Below, in pieces: positions 17,197 to 25,248 of a DNA stretch of 64,000 nucleotides. The notes beneath the pieces were generated by a model. It did not search any database, was not told where the DNA came from, and worked only from the letters and a program-made list of their open reading frames with translations. The translations under genes and the position numbers were made by a program. Position 1 is the first letter of the stretch; each line of letters opens with the position of its first letter. This stretch comes from an uncultured Clostridia bacterium (GTDB taxonomy: Bacteria; Bacillota; Clostridia; Monoglobales; Monoglobaceae). The stretch is taken from contig CANRNL010000010.1 in NCBI GenBank assembly GCA_947631965.1, positions 1-64,000 on the forward strand. Direction: 5' to 3'.

Positions 17197-17342
17197 AGTA
17201 AAAAAACACCTCGCATTATATTCGATAAGGCGCACAGCGCCGTGTCCGACCGAGCCTGCGGCTCGCGTCAAAAAGCCGTAAAACAAAAGCAAAGCCCGCG
17301 CCGGACAAGGCAGAGTATATCTTTTGTTTCACTATAATATAG

Positions 17343-17371
17343 ATTATACTATGTTTTGAACAATTTTGCAA
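17343..17371 (-). promoter_or_regulatory. Promoter of the hprK-feoB operon
   Basis: On the minus strand TTGCAA (17371-17366) and TATAAT (17348-17343) are 17 bp apart. The hprK leader is about 140 nt long and contains two small GC-rich hairpins. Confidence 0.72.
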
Positions 17372-17429
17372 ATATGAATTGCATAAAATAAGAAATTTTA
17401 AAAAATTTTAACAAATTTCATAAAAACTG

Positions 17430-17458
17430 TTGCAAAATTAAAACACTCGTGCTAAAAT
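17430..17458 (+). promoter_or_regulatory. Promoter of rpmB
   Basis: TTGCAA (17430-17435), a 17-bp spacer and TAAAAT (17453-17458) lie 47 bp before the rpmB ATG. AGGAGGTG precedes the start. Confidence 0.75.
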
Positions 17459-17505
17459 AACTTATATTGTGACTAAATGAAAAATTGTTCAGGAGGTGTT
17501 AATAT

Positions 17506-17694
17506 ATGGCAAAGTGTGAAGTTTGCGGCAAGGGCGTGACTTTCGGTATCAAGGTTTCCCACTCGCACCGCAGGTCTAACAAAGCGTGGAAGCCTAATAT
17601 CAGGAGAGTGAGAGCGATTGTGGACGGAACTCCCAAGAAGATGTACGTCTGCACAAGATGCCTGCGTTCGGGCAAAATTGACCGTGCTGTTTAA
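17506..17694 (+). CDS. rpmB: 50S ribosomal protein L28
   Basis: The 62-residue product MAKCEVCGKG...VSHSHRRSNKAWKPN is a typical short bacterial L28. It retains the zinc-ribbon cysteine pairs CEVC near the N-terminus and CTRC near residue 48-51, so it is the zinc-binding (C+) form. It has its own promoter, a consensus Shine-Dalgarno AGGAGGTG, and a terminator. It converges with spoVM, the same neighbour as in Bacillus subtilis. Confidence 0.97.
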   Translation: MAKCEVCGKGVTFGIKVSHSHRRSNKAWKPNIRRVRAIVDGTPKKMYVCTRCLRSGKIDRAV

Positions 17695-17707
17695 TATTTA
17701 AGAAACA

Positions 17708-17738
17708 ATATCCCGAGAGCTTTTCTCGGGATATTTTC
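17708..17738. terminator. Rho-independent terminator between rpmB and spoVM
   Basis: ATATCCCGAGA (17708-17718) and TCTCGGGATAT (17724-17734) form a perfect 11-bp stem followed by TTTTC. A second small stem GCCCC-GCAA-GGGGC with ATTTTTATT follows at about 17754-17773. Both orientations are plausible for these convergent genes. Confidence 0.8.
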
Positions 17739-17770
17739 TTTACCGCGCCGCGCCCCGCAAGGGGCGATTT

Positions 17771-17851
17771 TTATTCCCCTCTGCGGATTTTAAACAATGT
17801 ACGCAGTATCCCGCCCACAAACTTAGGCGGTCTGATGACAACTATTTTCAT
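17771..17851 (-). CDS. spoVM: Stage V sporulation protein M (SpoVM), 26 residues
   Basis: The 27-codon frame starts at ATG 17851 behind AAAGAGAGGTCGG and ends in TAA. The peptide begins MKIVVIRPPKFVGGILR and ends RRGE. It is exactly 26 residues, like B. subtilis SpoVM (which begins MKFYTIKLPKFLGGIVR). Aligned without gaps, about 11 of 26 positions agree, including the P9-K10-F11 and G13-G14-I15 core and R17. SpoVM is an amphipathic peptide that binds the convex forespore membrane, recruits SpoIVA and starts coat assembly; Pro9 sets its shallow insertion. Its position next to rpmB also matches B. subtilis. The gene is below the size limit of most gene finders. Confidence 0.88.
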   Translation of the reverse strand: MKIVVIRPPKFVGGILRTLFKIRRGE

Positions 17852-17878
17852 AAATCCGACCTCTCTTTCCCGAAATTT

Positions 17879-18049
17879 TTATGTCTTGATGACAATCCAG
17901 ACGCCTATTCCGATTATTGCAATTCCGAACAGCGTGACTAAAAGGTAGTATGGCAAAACGTTGGCGAGGAACATACCCGCGCCGAGGCAGATAAACACAT
18001 ATCCGACTTTCGGCGGCTTTCCGCACCGTCTTCGCTTTTTGCATTTCAT
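17879..18049 (-). CDS. Small single-span membrane protein, unknown function
   Basis: The 56-residue product has a highly basic N-terminus (KCKKRRRCGKPPK), one or two hydrophobic stretches (VGYVFICLGAGMFLANVLPYYLL then VTLFGIAIIGIGVWIVI; each given in part) and a two-residue tail. ATG 18049 is chosen because AAAGGCGGGG precedes it. It lies 27 bp upstream of spoVM on the same strand and may be co-transcribed, so a sporulation role is possible but unproven. I recognise no family. Confidence 0.6.
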   Translation of the reverse strand: MKCKKRRRCGKPPKVGYVFICLGAGMFLANVLPYYLLVTLFGIAIIGIGVWIVIKT

Positions 18050-18131
18050 ACGCACCCCGCCTTTGCTTTTTAATTCAGTATATTCTTTTGCCGGCATTTT
18101 GTGAATGGGCGTTTTCGCTCTTTAAAAAATG

Positions 18132-18160
18132 TTGACACGGTTTGAAATATACTATATAAT
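18132..18160 (+). promoter_or_regulatory. Promoter of the HPt/hybrid kinase pair
   Basis: TTGACA (18132-18137), a 17-bp spacer and TATAAT (18155-18160) form a consensus sigma-A promoter 78 bp before the HPt gene. Confidence 0.8.
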
Positions 18161-18238
18161 AATTAAGATTAAGAAAAAATCGGATAAACTGCCGTAATTT
18201 AAAATACAGAAATATCTCAGCGGAAAGGATTTAAAATT

Positions 18239-18589
18239 ATGTTGCTTAAAGAGTGTTATGAGCGAATAGGCGGCGATTATGACGGCGTTTTGTCGAGAAT
18301 GATAAGTGAAGCGACGGTGAAAAAATTTGCCGTTAAATTTTTGTCCGACAAAAGCTATGATTTGCTTATATCGTCGCTTGAAAACGCCGACTTAAAAGAG
18401 GCGTTTAGGGCGGCGCATACGCTGAAAGGAATATGTCAAAACCTCGGCTTTAATATGCTTTTCGGCTCGGTAGACCCGTTGACCGAAAGCCTGAGGAACG
18501 CCGACGCGCCTCCTCCGAAGGAATTGGTTGAAGCGGTAAAGCGCGATTATGAAAAAACCGTGTCGGCAATAGCAATGCTTGACGAATAA
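18239..18589 (+). CDS. HPt phosphotransfer protein
   Basis: The 116-residue, all-helical protein carries the HPt signature RAAHTLKGICQNLGF with phospho-accepting H60. It should shuttle phosphate between receiver domains of the hybrid kinase encoded immediately downstream. AAAGGATTT precedes ATG 18239. A gene of this size with a lone HPt domain, directly before a kinase with two receivers, is consistent with a phosphorelay whose final regulator is encoded elsewhere, or which ends at the kinase receivers. Confidence 0.85.
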   Translation: MLLKECYERIGGDYDGVLSRMISEATVKKFAVKFLSDKSYDLLISSLENADLKEAFRAAHTLKGICQNLGFNMLFGSVDPLTESLRNADAPPPKELVEAVKRDYEKTVSAIAMLDE

Positions 18590-18626
18590 AATTAAGGCGT
18601 TTAAGCGCGGGAAGGGGGTGCTTCGT

Positions 18627-21191
18627 TTGGAAAATCTTAAAAGCTCCAAGAAAAAGACCATGCGTTTTTTGGCGATAAGTCTTATTGTTCTTATAGTTAT
18701 TTGCGTGAGTGCGCTTTCGGCTTTTGCGTGGGTTGTGAGCAAGAAAAACGAAAGCACTCTCAACAGCGTCGGCGAGCTTTATATGCACGGAATGAGCGAG
18801 AGAATATCCGACCACTTCGGAACGACCATAAGCCTTCGTATGGACCAGGTGGAAGCGATGGTGAGAAGCTTCCCGCCCGACGAGGTCGTAGCGACGGAGG
18901 ACACATACAACGGTCTTATCGAGCAGGCTAAAATATGCGAATTCAGCTCTCTGGCACTGTGCGACGATAACGGAAAATTTGAGGTGCTGTACGGTGACGC
19001 GCTCGAAATGATAGAACCGATTTCGTTTTTCAACTCCTTAAACAGCGGAGAAGAAAAGGTCGGAGTCGCAAGAACGCAGGCGGGACAAAAGGTTATGATT
19101 TTGTGTGTGCCCGCAAAGTATCCTATGCCGCAGGGCGGCACGGCATCCGCTTTGGTGGCGGCGGTATCCGCGGATTACATAAGGCAAATCCTCGCGCTCG
19201 ATGCGACAGACCTTTTGACATACTCTCATATTATAAGGCACGACGGAACTTATGTTATAAGAAGCGTTGATAAAGAAAAGGACAACTATTTTGAAAGGGC
19301 GCTTGAAAATCTTTCGGAATTTGACGGTAAAACGCCACAGATATATCTTGCCGAACTGCGCGACAGTATGGAGGCGCACGAGGACTACTCCGCCATTATG
19401 ATTATGGACAACGAGCGCCGGCATCTCTACTGTACGCCTCTGCCGTATACCGACTGGTATCTGATAACCGTTATGCCCTACGGTATGCTCGATGAAACGC
19501 TCAGCAGTCTGAGCGAGCAGGTGCTTATCTGCCTGTTTATATCTCTGGGCGTGATACTTCTGGTGCTTTTCATTATATTTGCGATGTATTTCAGAATGAC
19601 GCAGAAGCAGATACGCGAGCTTGAGGACACCCGCCGCGAAGCGGTGCGCGCAAATAAGGCAAAGAGCGAATTTTTGTCCAATATGAGCCACGATATACGA
19701 ACGCCGATGAACGCAATAATCGGTATGACCGCGATAGCCGTGGCGAATATCGACAATAAGCCTCAGGTGCAGAGCTGTCTGAAAAAAATCTCTATTTCGG
19801 GTCAGCATTTGCTCGGACTTATAAACGACGTTCTCGATATGTCGAAAATAGAAAGCGGCAAGATGACTTTGTCCGTCGAGGTGGTTTCGCTGCGTGAAAC
19901 GGTGGAGAATATCGTGAGCATAATCCAGCCGCAGGTCAAAGCCAAGTCTCAGAAATTTGACGTATTTATATATGATATAGAAAACGAAAACGTTTACTGC
20001 GACAGCGTTCGCCTGAATCAGGTGCTTTTGAATTTGTTGTCGAACGCCGTAAAATATACCCCAGAGGGCGGCAGTATATCTATGTCGCTGCGCGAGGAAA
20101 AGTCGCCCAAAGGCGATAACTTTGTGCGTATGAACATCTGTATTAAGGACAGCGGAATAGGTATGACGCCGGAATTTAAGGAGAAGATTTTTGACTCGTT
20201 TACACGCGAGGACATAAAACGCGTGCGAAAGACCGAGGGTTCGGGTCTGGGTATGTCTATTACCAAGTATATTGTTGACGCGATGGGCGGAGAGATAAGC
20301 GTTGAGAGCGAGCAGGGCGTCGGAAGCGAGTTCCGCGTCGTGCTGGATATGGAGCGCGCTGATGTTTTCGAAAAGGAAATGGTGCTGCCGAACTGGAATA
20401 TGCTTGTCGTAGATGATGACGAGCAGCTCAGATGCAGCGCTGTGGCGGCGCTCAACTCAATCGGAGTCAGCGCGGATTGCGCTCCCGACGGTGAAACCGC
20501 CGTTGAAATGCTCAAAAAGCGGCGCGGAAAGCCCAACGATTATAAAATTATTTTGCTTGACTGGAAGCTGCCCGGAATGGACGGAATCGAGACCGCGCGC
20601 GAAATACATAAACAGTTCGGTAACGATATACCGATATTGCTCATATCCGCATACGACTGGAGCGACATTGAGGATGAGGCAAGGGCGGCGGGCATAGACG
20701 GATTTATTTCAAAGCCGCTGTTTAAATCGACGCTCTATCTGGGCTTGCGAAAGTATGTCGGTGAAGAGTATACCGATAACGGACACACGGATGAGGAAAT
20801 CAGATTCGACGGCTTGAGAGTGCTTGTCGCCGAGGACAATACGCTCAACTGGGAGATTGCCTCCGAACTGCTTACTTCACAGCTCGGAGTTGAGGCGGAG
20901 CTTGCGGAGAACGGTCAGGTATGCGTGGACAAATTTAAAAATTCGCCGGTCGGATACTATGACGCGATACTTATGGATATAAGGATGCCGGTTATGAACG
21001 GATATGAAGCGACCGAGGCGATTCGCGCATCGGGCAGAGAGGACAGCGGCGTGCTTATCGTGGCGATGACCGCGGACGTGTTCTCGGAGGACATAGATAA
21101 GTGTATGAAGTGCGGTATGGACGCTCACGTTGCCAAGCCGATAGACATAAACGCAATAGGCAGACTTCTCCACAGTCATCTCGGAAAATAA
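18627..21191 (+). CDS. Membrane hybrid sensor histidine kinase with two receiver domains
   Basis: The 854-residue protein has a first membrane segment (MRFLAISLIVLIVICVSA), an outer sensor region of about 270 residues with a Cache-like character, a second membrane segment (LICLFISLGVILLVLFII), HisKA with SHDIRTPMNAIIG (H355), and HATPase with NAVKYTPEGG and the glycine-rich GSGLGMSI box. Receiver 1 has its aspartate at 645 (LLDWKLPGMDG), receiver 2 at 784 (LMDIRMPVMNG). There is no DNA-binding output domain. TTG 18627 is chosen because AAGGGGGTG lies 7 bp ahead; another TTG at 18579 overlaps the HPt gene and lacks such a site. The signal is unknown. Confidence 0.88.
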   Translation: MENLKSSKKKTMRFLAISLIVLIVICVSALSAFAWVVSKKNESTLNSVGELYMHGMSERISDHFGTTISLRMDQVEAMVRSFPPDEVVATEDTYNGLIEQAKICEFSSLALCDDNGKFEVLYGDALEMIEPISFFNSLNSGEEKVGVARTQAGQKVMILCVPAKYPMPQGGTASALVAAVSADYIRQILALDATDLLTYSHIIRHDGTYVIRSVDKEKDNYFERALENLSEFDGKTPQIYLAELRDSMEAHEDYSAIMIMDNERRHLYCTPLPYTDWYLITVMPYGMLDETLSSLSEQVLICLFISLGVILLVLFIIFAMYFRMTQKQIRELEDTRREAVRANKAKSEFLSNMSHDIRTPMNAIIGMTAIAVANIDNKPQVQSCLKKISISGQHLLGLINDVLDMSKIESGKMTLSVEVVSLRETVENIVSIIQPQVKAKSQKFDVFIYDIENENVYCDSVRLNQVLLNLLSNAVKYTPEGGSISMSLREEKSPKGDNFVRMNICIKDSGIGMTPEFKEKIFDSFTREDIKRVRKTEGSGLGMSITKYIVDAMGGEISVESEQGVGSEFRVVLDMERADVFEKEMVLPNWNMLVVDDDEQLRCSAVAALNSIGVSADCAPDGETAVEMLKKRRGKPNDYKIILLDWKLPGMDGIETAREIHKQFGNDIPILLISAYDWSDIEDEARAAGIDGFISKPLFKSTLYLGLRKYVGEEYTDNGHTDEEIRFDGLRVLVAEDNTLNWEIASELLTSQLGVEAELAENGQVCVDKFKNSPVGYYDAILMDIRMPVMNGYEATEAIRASGREDSGVLIVAMTADVFSEDIDKCMKCGMDAHVAKPIDINAIGRLLHSHLGK

Positions 21192-21215
21192 TTTGTAAAA
21201 AAGAGGAAATCATAG

Positions 21216-21842
21216 ATGCAAAAAGGCAGATTTATAGTTTTTGAGGGAATTGACGGCAGCGGAAAAAGTACGCAGATACGGCTTTTGCACCGCAGGCTGA
21301 CTGAATTGGGTATTCGCTGTGTCGAAACCTTTGAGCCGTCGAGCGGACCGGTCGGCTCGCTTGTCAATCAAATTATGACAAAGCGTATGCGCGCCGACGA
21401 GAGGGTTATCGCATCTCTTTTCGCGGCAGACCGTCTTGACCATATTTTAAATGAGCAGGACGGACTTTTAAAGACGACCGAGAGCGGAATAACCGTTCTG
21501 AGCGACAGGTACTATTTTTCTTCTTACGCGTATAACGGCGTTTCACTGCCCGTGGAGTGGATAATAGAGCTAAACGCCCAGTGCGCGGAGCTTTTGCGAC
21601 CCGACCTAAATATTTTTATCGACATAGACCCCGAAAAAACGCTCAAGCGCATAGAGAACGACCGCGTTTCAAAGGAGCTGTACGAAACCTACGACAGGCT
21701 GTCCAAGGTGCGCGAAAATTATTTTTCGGCATTTGCCAGATTTGAGGGGGAGGAAAATGTCATAGTGGTGGACGGCGACCGCCCGCCGGAACAAATTGCC
21801 GACGATATTTGGGAAAAAGTGAAAGACTGTTTTAATATTTGA
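21216..21842 (+). CDS. tmk: Thymidylate kinase
   Basis: The 208-residue product phosphorylates dTMP to dTDP. Motifs visible are the P-loop FEGIDGSGKSTQ, the EPSSGPVGSLVNQI segment that follows the first long helix, the DR pair in ADRLDHI, and the DRYYFSSYAYNG motif near the middle. The Arg/Gly/Thr pattern is slightly different from E. coli Tmk, as is usual in some Clostridia, so a related deoxynucleotide kinase cannot be fully excluded. AAGAGGAAA precedes ATG 21216. It follows the kinase gene by 24 bp. Confidence 0.87.
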   Translation: MQKGRFIVFEGIDGSGKSTQIRLLHRRLTELGIRCVETFEPSSGPVGSLVNQIMTKRMRADERVIASLFAADRLDHILNEQDGLLKTTESGITVLSDRYYFSSYAYNGVSLPVEWIIELNAQCAELLRPDLNIFIDIDPEKTLKRIENDRVSKELYETYDRLSKVRENYFSAFARFEGEENVIVVDGDRPPEQIADDIWEKVKDCFNI

Positions 21843-21896
21843 TTTTTTGGAAAAAGTATGTTAAAATAAAATATTGATATATTGCGAGGTGCTGTT

Positions 21897-22772
21897 ATGT
21901 TAAAAAGTATGACGGGATTCGGTATGGCTGAGCGGCTTATAGACAGCTTTAATATAAAAGTGCAGATAAAATCGGTTAACCACAGATATTTTGACTGTTC
22001 GGTAAAAACGCCGAGATATTATATGTTTTTGGAGGACAAGATACGCTCTCTTGCGGCGGGCTGTATATCACGCGGTAAGGTCGAAATTTATGTGTCGCTT
22101 GAGCAAAAAGAGCAGGACGACCGCGAAATAAGGCTTAATACGCCTGTGGCACAGGGTTACATAAATGCGCTCCGCGAGCTTGAGCCTCTCGGCGTTGAGA
22201 ACGATATAACCGCGTCGGCTCTCGCGCGTTTTAACGACATTTTCAAGATTGAATATAAGGATATTGACGAGGACGCCGTTTCCGAGATGGTGCAGTCTGT
22301 TTTTGAAGAGGCGTCGGAAGAATTTATAAATATGCGCGCTGCGGAGGGCGAAAGACTGAAAACCGCTCTTTGCGGCAGTCTGGAGCGGGTATTGGAGCTT
22401 GTCTCGGAGGTTGAGCGCCGCTCCCCCGAAAGCGTTAAAGAACATCGCGAGAAGCTGGAAGCCCGTATACGGGAGCTTTTGGACAGCGTTGATGTTGACG
22501 AGACGAGGCTGCTCACCGAAACGGCGATTTTTGCCGATAAGGTGTGCGTTGACGAAGAAACGGTGCGCCTGAGAAGCCACGTCAAGGAATTTATGACGGC
22601 TTTGGAATCCGACGTACCCGTGGGTAAAAAGCTTGATTTTATCGTGCAGGAAATGAACCGCGAGGCGAACACGATAGGCTCCAAGGCTAACGACTTCGAG
22701 AATGCGAAATATGTGGTTGAGCTTAAATCCGAAATAGAAAAAATCAGAGAGCAGATACAAAATATAGAGTAG
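21897..22772 (+). CDS. yicC: YicC/YloC-family endoribonuclease
   Basis: The 291-residue product starts [10 protein letters not shown], the hallmark of YicC/YloC, continues with [11 protein letters not shown], and ends with the DUF1732 segment [19 protein letters not shown]. Family members form hexameric endoribonucleases. ATG 21897 follows GAGGTG; the frame is open five codons upstream. It heads the conserved group yicC-remA-gmk-rpoZ-coaBC. Confidence 0.92.
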   Translation: MLKSMTGFGMAERLIDSFNIKVQIKSVNHRYFDCSVKTPRYYMFLEDKIRSLAAGCISRGKVEIYVSLEQKEQDDREIRLNTPVAQGYINALRELEPLGVENDITASALARFNDIFKIEYKDIDEDAVSEMVQSVFEEASEEFINMRAAEGERLKTALCGSLERVLELVSEVERRSPESVKEHREKLEARIRELLDSVDVDETRLLTETAIFADKVCVDEETVRLRSHVKEFMTALESDVPVGKKLDFIVQEMNREANTIGSKANDFENAKYVVELKSEIEKIREQIQNIE

Positions 22773-22795
22773 GCATACGAGAGGACGGAAATATT

Positions 22796-23080
22796 ATGAA
22801 GCTGATAAACATAGGCTTTGGCAACATAGTTTCGGGCGACCGTGTGGTTGCGATAGTCAGCCCCGAATCCGCACCTATCAAGCGTATAGTGCAGGAGGCG
22901 CGCGACAAGGGACTTTTGATTGACGCGTCGTGCGGCAGACGTACCCGCGCGGTTATAATAACCGACAGCGACCATGTGATTCTTTCGGCGATACAAACCG
23001 AAACCATTGCGGGACGTGCCGGAGCGAAGCAGGACGCGGGTCTGCCTGAGGAAGAGGTCACTGGCGATGAAGGAAAATAA
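22796..23080 (+). CDS. remA: RemA-type DNA-binding regulator (DUF370)
   Basis: The 94-residue product begins [20 protein letters not shown] and includes [18 protein letters not shown] and the basic [12 protein letters not shown] loop, typical of RemA/YlzA. In B. subtilis RemA activates matrix genes and forms a ring-shaped oligomer that binds DNA. The last 20 residues are an acidic tail. Its 3' end overlaps the start of gmk by 14 bp, which suggests translational coupling. Confidence 0.92.
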   Translation: MKLINIGFGNIVSGDRVVAIVSPESAPIKRIVQEARDKGLLIDASCGRRTRAVIITDSDHVILSAIQTETIAGRAGAKQDAGLPEEEVTGDEGK

Positions 23081-23666
23081 AGGACTTTTAATTGTAATTT
23101 CCGGACCTTCGGGAGTAGGTAAGGGGACTATCTGCAAGTGTCTTTTGGAGCGCAACGACGGGCTTTCGCTGTCTGTTTCCGCCACCACGAGAGCGCCGCG
23201 CGACGAGGATGTCGACGGTGTGACCTACTTCTTTAAAACGGTTGACGAGTTTAAGGCAATGATTGAAAAGGGTGAGTTTTTCGAGTGGGCTGTATATAAC
23301 AAAAATTATTACGGCACTCCGGCGCCGCCGGTTTTGGAAAGCCTTGAAAAAGGGAAGGATATTATTCTGGAGATAGATGTGCAGGGCGCGCTGAATGTAA
23401 AGCCGCGCTTCCCGCAGGGCGTGTATGTGTTTGTCGCGCCGCCGGATATGGAAACGCTGAGAGAGCGTCTCAGGGGCCGCGGCAGCGAGAGCGCGGAGCA
23501 AATTTCAAATCGTATTGCCGCCGCCGACGGCGAAATGGCGAAAAGGTTTGAATACGATTATATAGTGGTAAACGACAACTTAGACAACGCGGTGGCGGAT
23601 GTCGAAGCGATAATCCGCGCCGAAAAGCTCAGAACCGAGCGTATGGCAAAGAAATCGGAAAATTAA
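23067..23666 (+). CDS. gmk: Guanylate kinase
   Basis: The 199-residue product converts GMP to GDP. Visible are the P-loop [10 protein letters not shown], the GMP-binding [19 protein letters not shown] with GEFFEWA, the ILEIDVQGA Walker B-like motif and the RLRGRGSES lid. ATG 23067 is within the end of remA, behind GAAGAGGTC. Normal length; same operon as yicC, remA, rpoZ and coaBC. Confidence 0.96.
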   Translation: MKENKGLLIVISGPSGVGKGTICKCLLERNDGLSLSVSATTRAPRDEDVDGVTYFFKTVDEFKAMIEKGEFFEWAVYNKNYYGTPAPPVLESLEKGKDIILEIDVQGALNVKPRFPQGVYVFVAPPDMETLRERLRGRGSESAEQISNRIAAADGEMAKRFEYDYIVVNDNLDNAVADVEAIIRAEKLRTERMAKKSEN

Positions 23667-23698
23667 AATAAAAATAAATTTAAGGAGAGTGCATAGAT

Positions 23699-23911
23699 AT
23701 GATGATTAATCCTCCGATTCAGGAACTTGTAAAAAAGACGGGAAACCGCTATGTCCTTGTCATTGAAGCGGCAAAGCGTGCAAGACAGCTTGCGGACGGG
23801 GAAATGCCGCTTTGCGACGTAAATTCGAACAAAGAGGTAACTCAGGCTGTGCAGGAAATTTATCAGGACAAAGTAAGCTACGTTGACTTTTCCGGCGGTA
23901 AGGATGAATGA
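23699..23911 (+). CDS. rpoZ: RNA polymerase omega subunit
   Basis: The 70-residue product begins MMINPPIQELVKKTGNRYVL and contains IEAAKRARQLADGE, the conserved omega segment that braces the beta-prime C-terminus. TAAGGAGAG precedes the tandem ATG ATG. It is placed between gmk and coaBC as in most Firmicutes. Confidence 0.94.
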   Translation: MMINPPIQELVKKTGNRYVLVIEAAKRARQLADGEMPLCDVNSNKEVTQAVQEIYQDKVSYVDFSGGKDE

Positions 23912-23919
23912 GGTAAGGT

Positions 23920-25116
23920 ATGCTTGAAGGTAAAACGATAGTACTCGGCGTTAGCGGCGGCATTGCGGCATATCGCGCGCTGGAACTGACTTCTGTACTC
24001 AAAAAACGCGGAGCGGCGGTCAAGGTCATTATGACTAAGTCCGCGGCTGAGTTTGTTTCGCCTTTGAGCTTCCGTACATTGTCTCAAAACCCCGTTGCGC
24101 TGGATATGTTTGCGGAAACCGACTGCTGGGAGGTTGAGCATATTTCGCTCGCAAAGGCGGCGGACGTTTTTGCGGTAGTACCGGCAACGGCTAATATTAT
24201 CGGAAAAATCGCCAACGGAATTGCGGACGATATGCTGTCCACGGTCGCTATGGCTACCCGTGCGCCCATGGTTATTGCTCCCGCTATGAACACCGGTATG
24301 TTTGAAAACGAGGCGGTTCAAAAAAATATTGAAACGCTTAGGTCGCGCGGCGCGGAGATAGTAATGCCCGCGAGCGGCAGACTGGCGTGCGGAGACGTGG
24401 GACGCGGCAGGCTGGAGGACGTGGATGTTATCGCGGACGCGATTGCGGGTGCGTCGTGCAAAAAGGATATGAAAGGAATACGCATGCTTGTGACGGCGGG
24501 CGCTACTCGTGAGGCTATCGACCCGGTGAGGTATATAACCAACCATTCGAGCGGTAAAATGGGTTACGCTCTCGCGGCTGCGGCGCGTCACAGAGGCGCG
24601 GAGGTCACTTTGGTGTCGGGCATAACAAACCTTACCCCGCCCTACGGCGTAGAAACAATAACGGCGGTTTCGGCTCTCGATATGTATGACGCGTCGATGA
24701 AAAGCGCGGAAAATGCGGATATAATCATTTCGGCTGCCGCAGTGGCGGATTTCAGACCGATTGAGACCGCGGAAAACAAGATAAAAAAGGACGGACGCAC
24801 GTCGATTGAAATAGAGCTTACCGAAAATCCCGACATAATTTCGGAGATACGAAAAAAATACCCGAATAAGTTTGTTGCGGGCTTTTGCATGGAAACCGAA
24901 AATCTGATTGAAAACGCAAAGAACAAGCTCGAAAAAAAGGGACTTGATTTGATAGCCGCAAACTCTCTTCGCGAAGAGGGCGCGGGATTCGGTACGGACA
25001 CCAACCGCGTTACCGTATTGACGGGCGGCGGCGATTCCGTTCCGGCGGTCGGAAGCAAGTACGAGGTTGCGAACGCTATCCTCGACGTATGTACCGCAAA
25101 TTTGAAAAAACAATAA
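23920..25116 (+). CDS. coaBC: Bifunctional CoaBC (phosphopantothenoylcysteine synthase/decarboxylase)
   Basis: The 398-residue enzyme carries out two steps of coenzyme A synthesis. The N-terminal flavoprotein decarboxylase (CoaC) shows GVSGGIAAYRALEL, the conserved histidine in EVEHISLAK, PAMNTGM and the substrate-clamp cysteine in SGRLACGDVGRGR. The C-terminal CoaB ligase has TAGATREAIDPVRYITNHSS and GFCMETENL, with KKKGLDLIAAN-type residues at the dimer interface. It follows rpoZ by 8 bp and ends the operon at a terminator. Confidence 0.95.
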   Translation: MLEGKTIVLGVSGGIAAYRALELTSVLKKRGAAVKVIMTKSAAEFVSPLSFRTLSQNPVALDMFAETDCWEVEHISLAKAADVFAVVPATANIIGKIANGIADDMLSTVAMATRAPMVIAPAMNTGMFENEAVQKNIETLRSRGAEIVMPASGRLACGDVGRGRLEDVDVIADAIAGASCKKDMKGIRMLVTAGATREAIDPVRYITNHSSGKMGYALAAAARHRGAEVTLVSGITNLTPPYGVETITAVSALDMYDASMKSAENADIIISAAAVADFRPIETAENKIKKDGRTSIEIELTENPDIISEIRKKYPNKFVAGFCMETENLIENAKNKLEKKGLDLIAANSLREEGAGFGTDTNRVTVLTGGGDSVPAVGSKYEVANAILDVCTANLKKQ

Positions 25117-25137
25117 AATGTGCGGCATATTTATAAA

Positions 25138-25163
25138 ACACGGAGCATCAGGCTCCGTGTTTT
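25138..25163 (+). terminator. Rho-independent terminator after coaBC
   Basis: ACACGGAGC (25138-25146), loop ATCAG and GCTCCGTGT (25152-25160) are followed by TTT. This is a perfect 9-bp stem. Confidence 0.8.
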
Positions 25164-25186
25164 GCGTTTAAAAAAGAACAGGTGTA

Positions 25187-25216
25187 TTGACATATAATTG
25201 CGATATTTGGTATAAT
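25187..25216 (+). promoter_or_regulatory. Promoter of the double-domain carboxypeptidase gene
   Basis: TTGACA (25187-25192) and TATAAT (25211-25216) are 18 bp apart. GGGAGAGGAAG precedes the ATG at 25249. Confidence 0.78.
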
Positions 25217-25248
25217 ACAAAAAATAAATAAGGGAGAGGAAGTCATCA

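Larger units (their letters stand above)
17197..17505. other. Divergent promoter region between hprK and rpmB
   Basis: This 309-bp spacer contains the two divergent promoters listed separately. It also holds GC-rich hairpin-forming segments in the hprK leader (GGCGCACAGCGCC near 17229-17241 and GAGCCTGCGGCTC near 17252-17264). No coding frame is supported. Confidence 0.7.

Noticed and set aside
23878-25128. Minus-strand frame of over 400 codons opposite coaBC
   Set aside because: It mirrors coaBC, has very high His/Arg content and no family motif; a codon-bias shadow.
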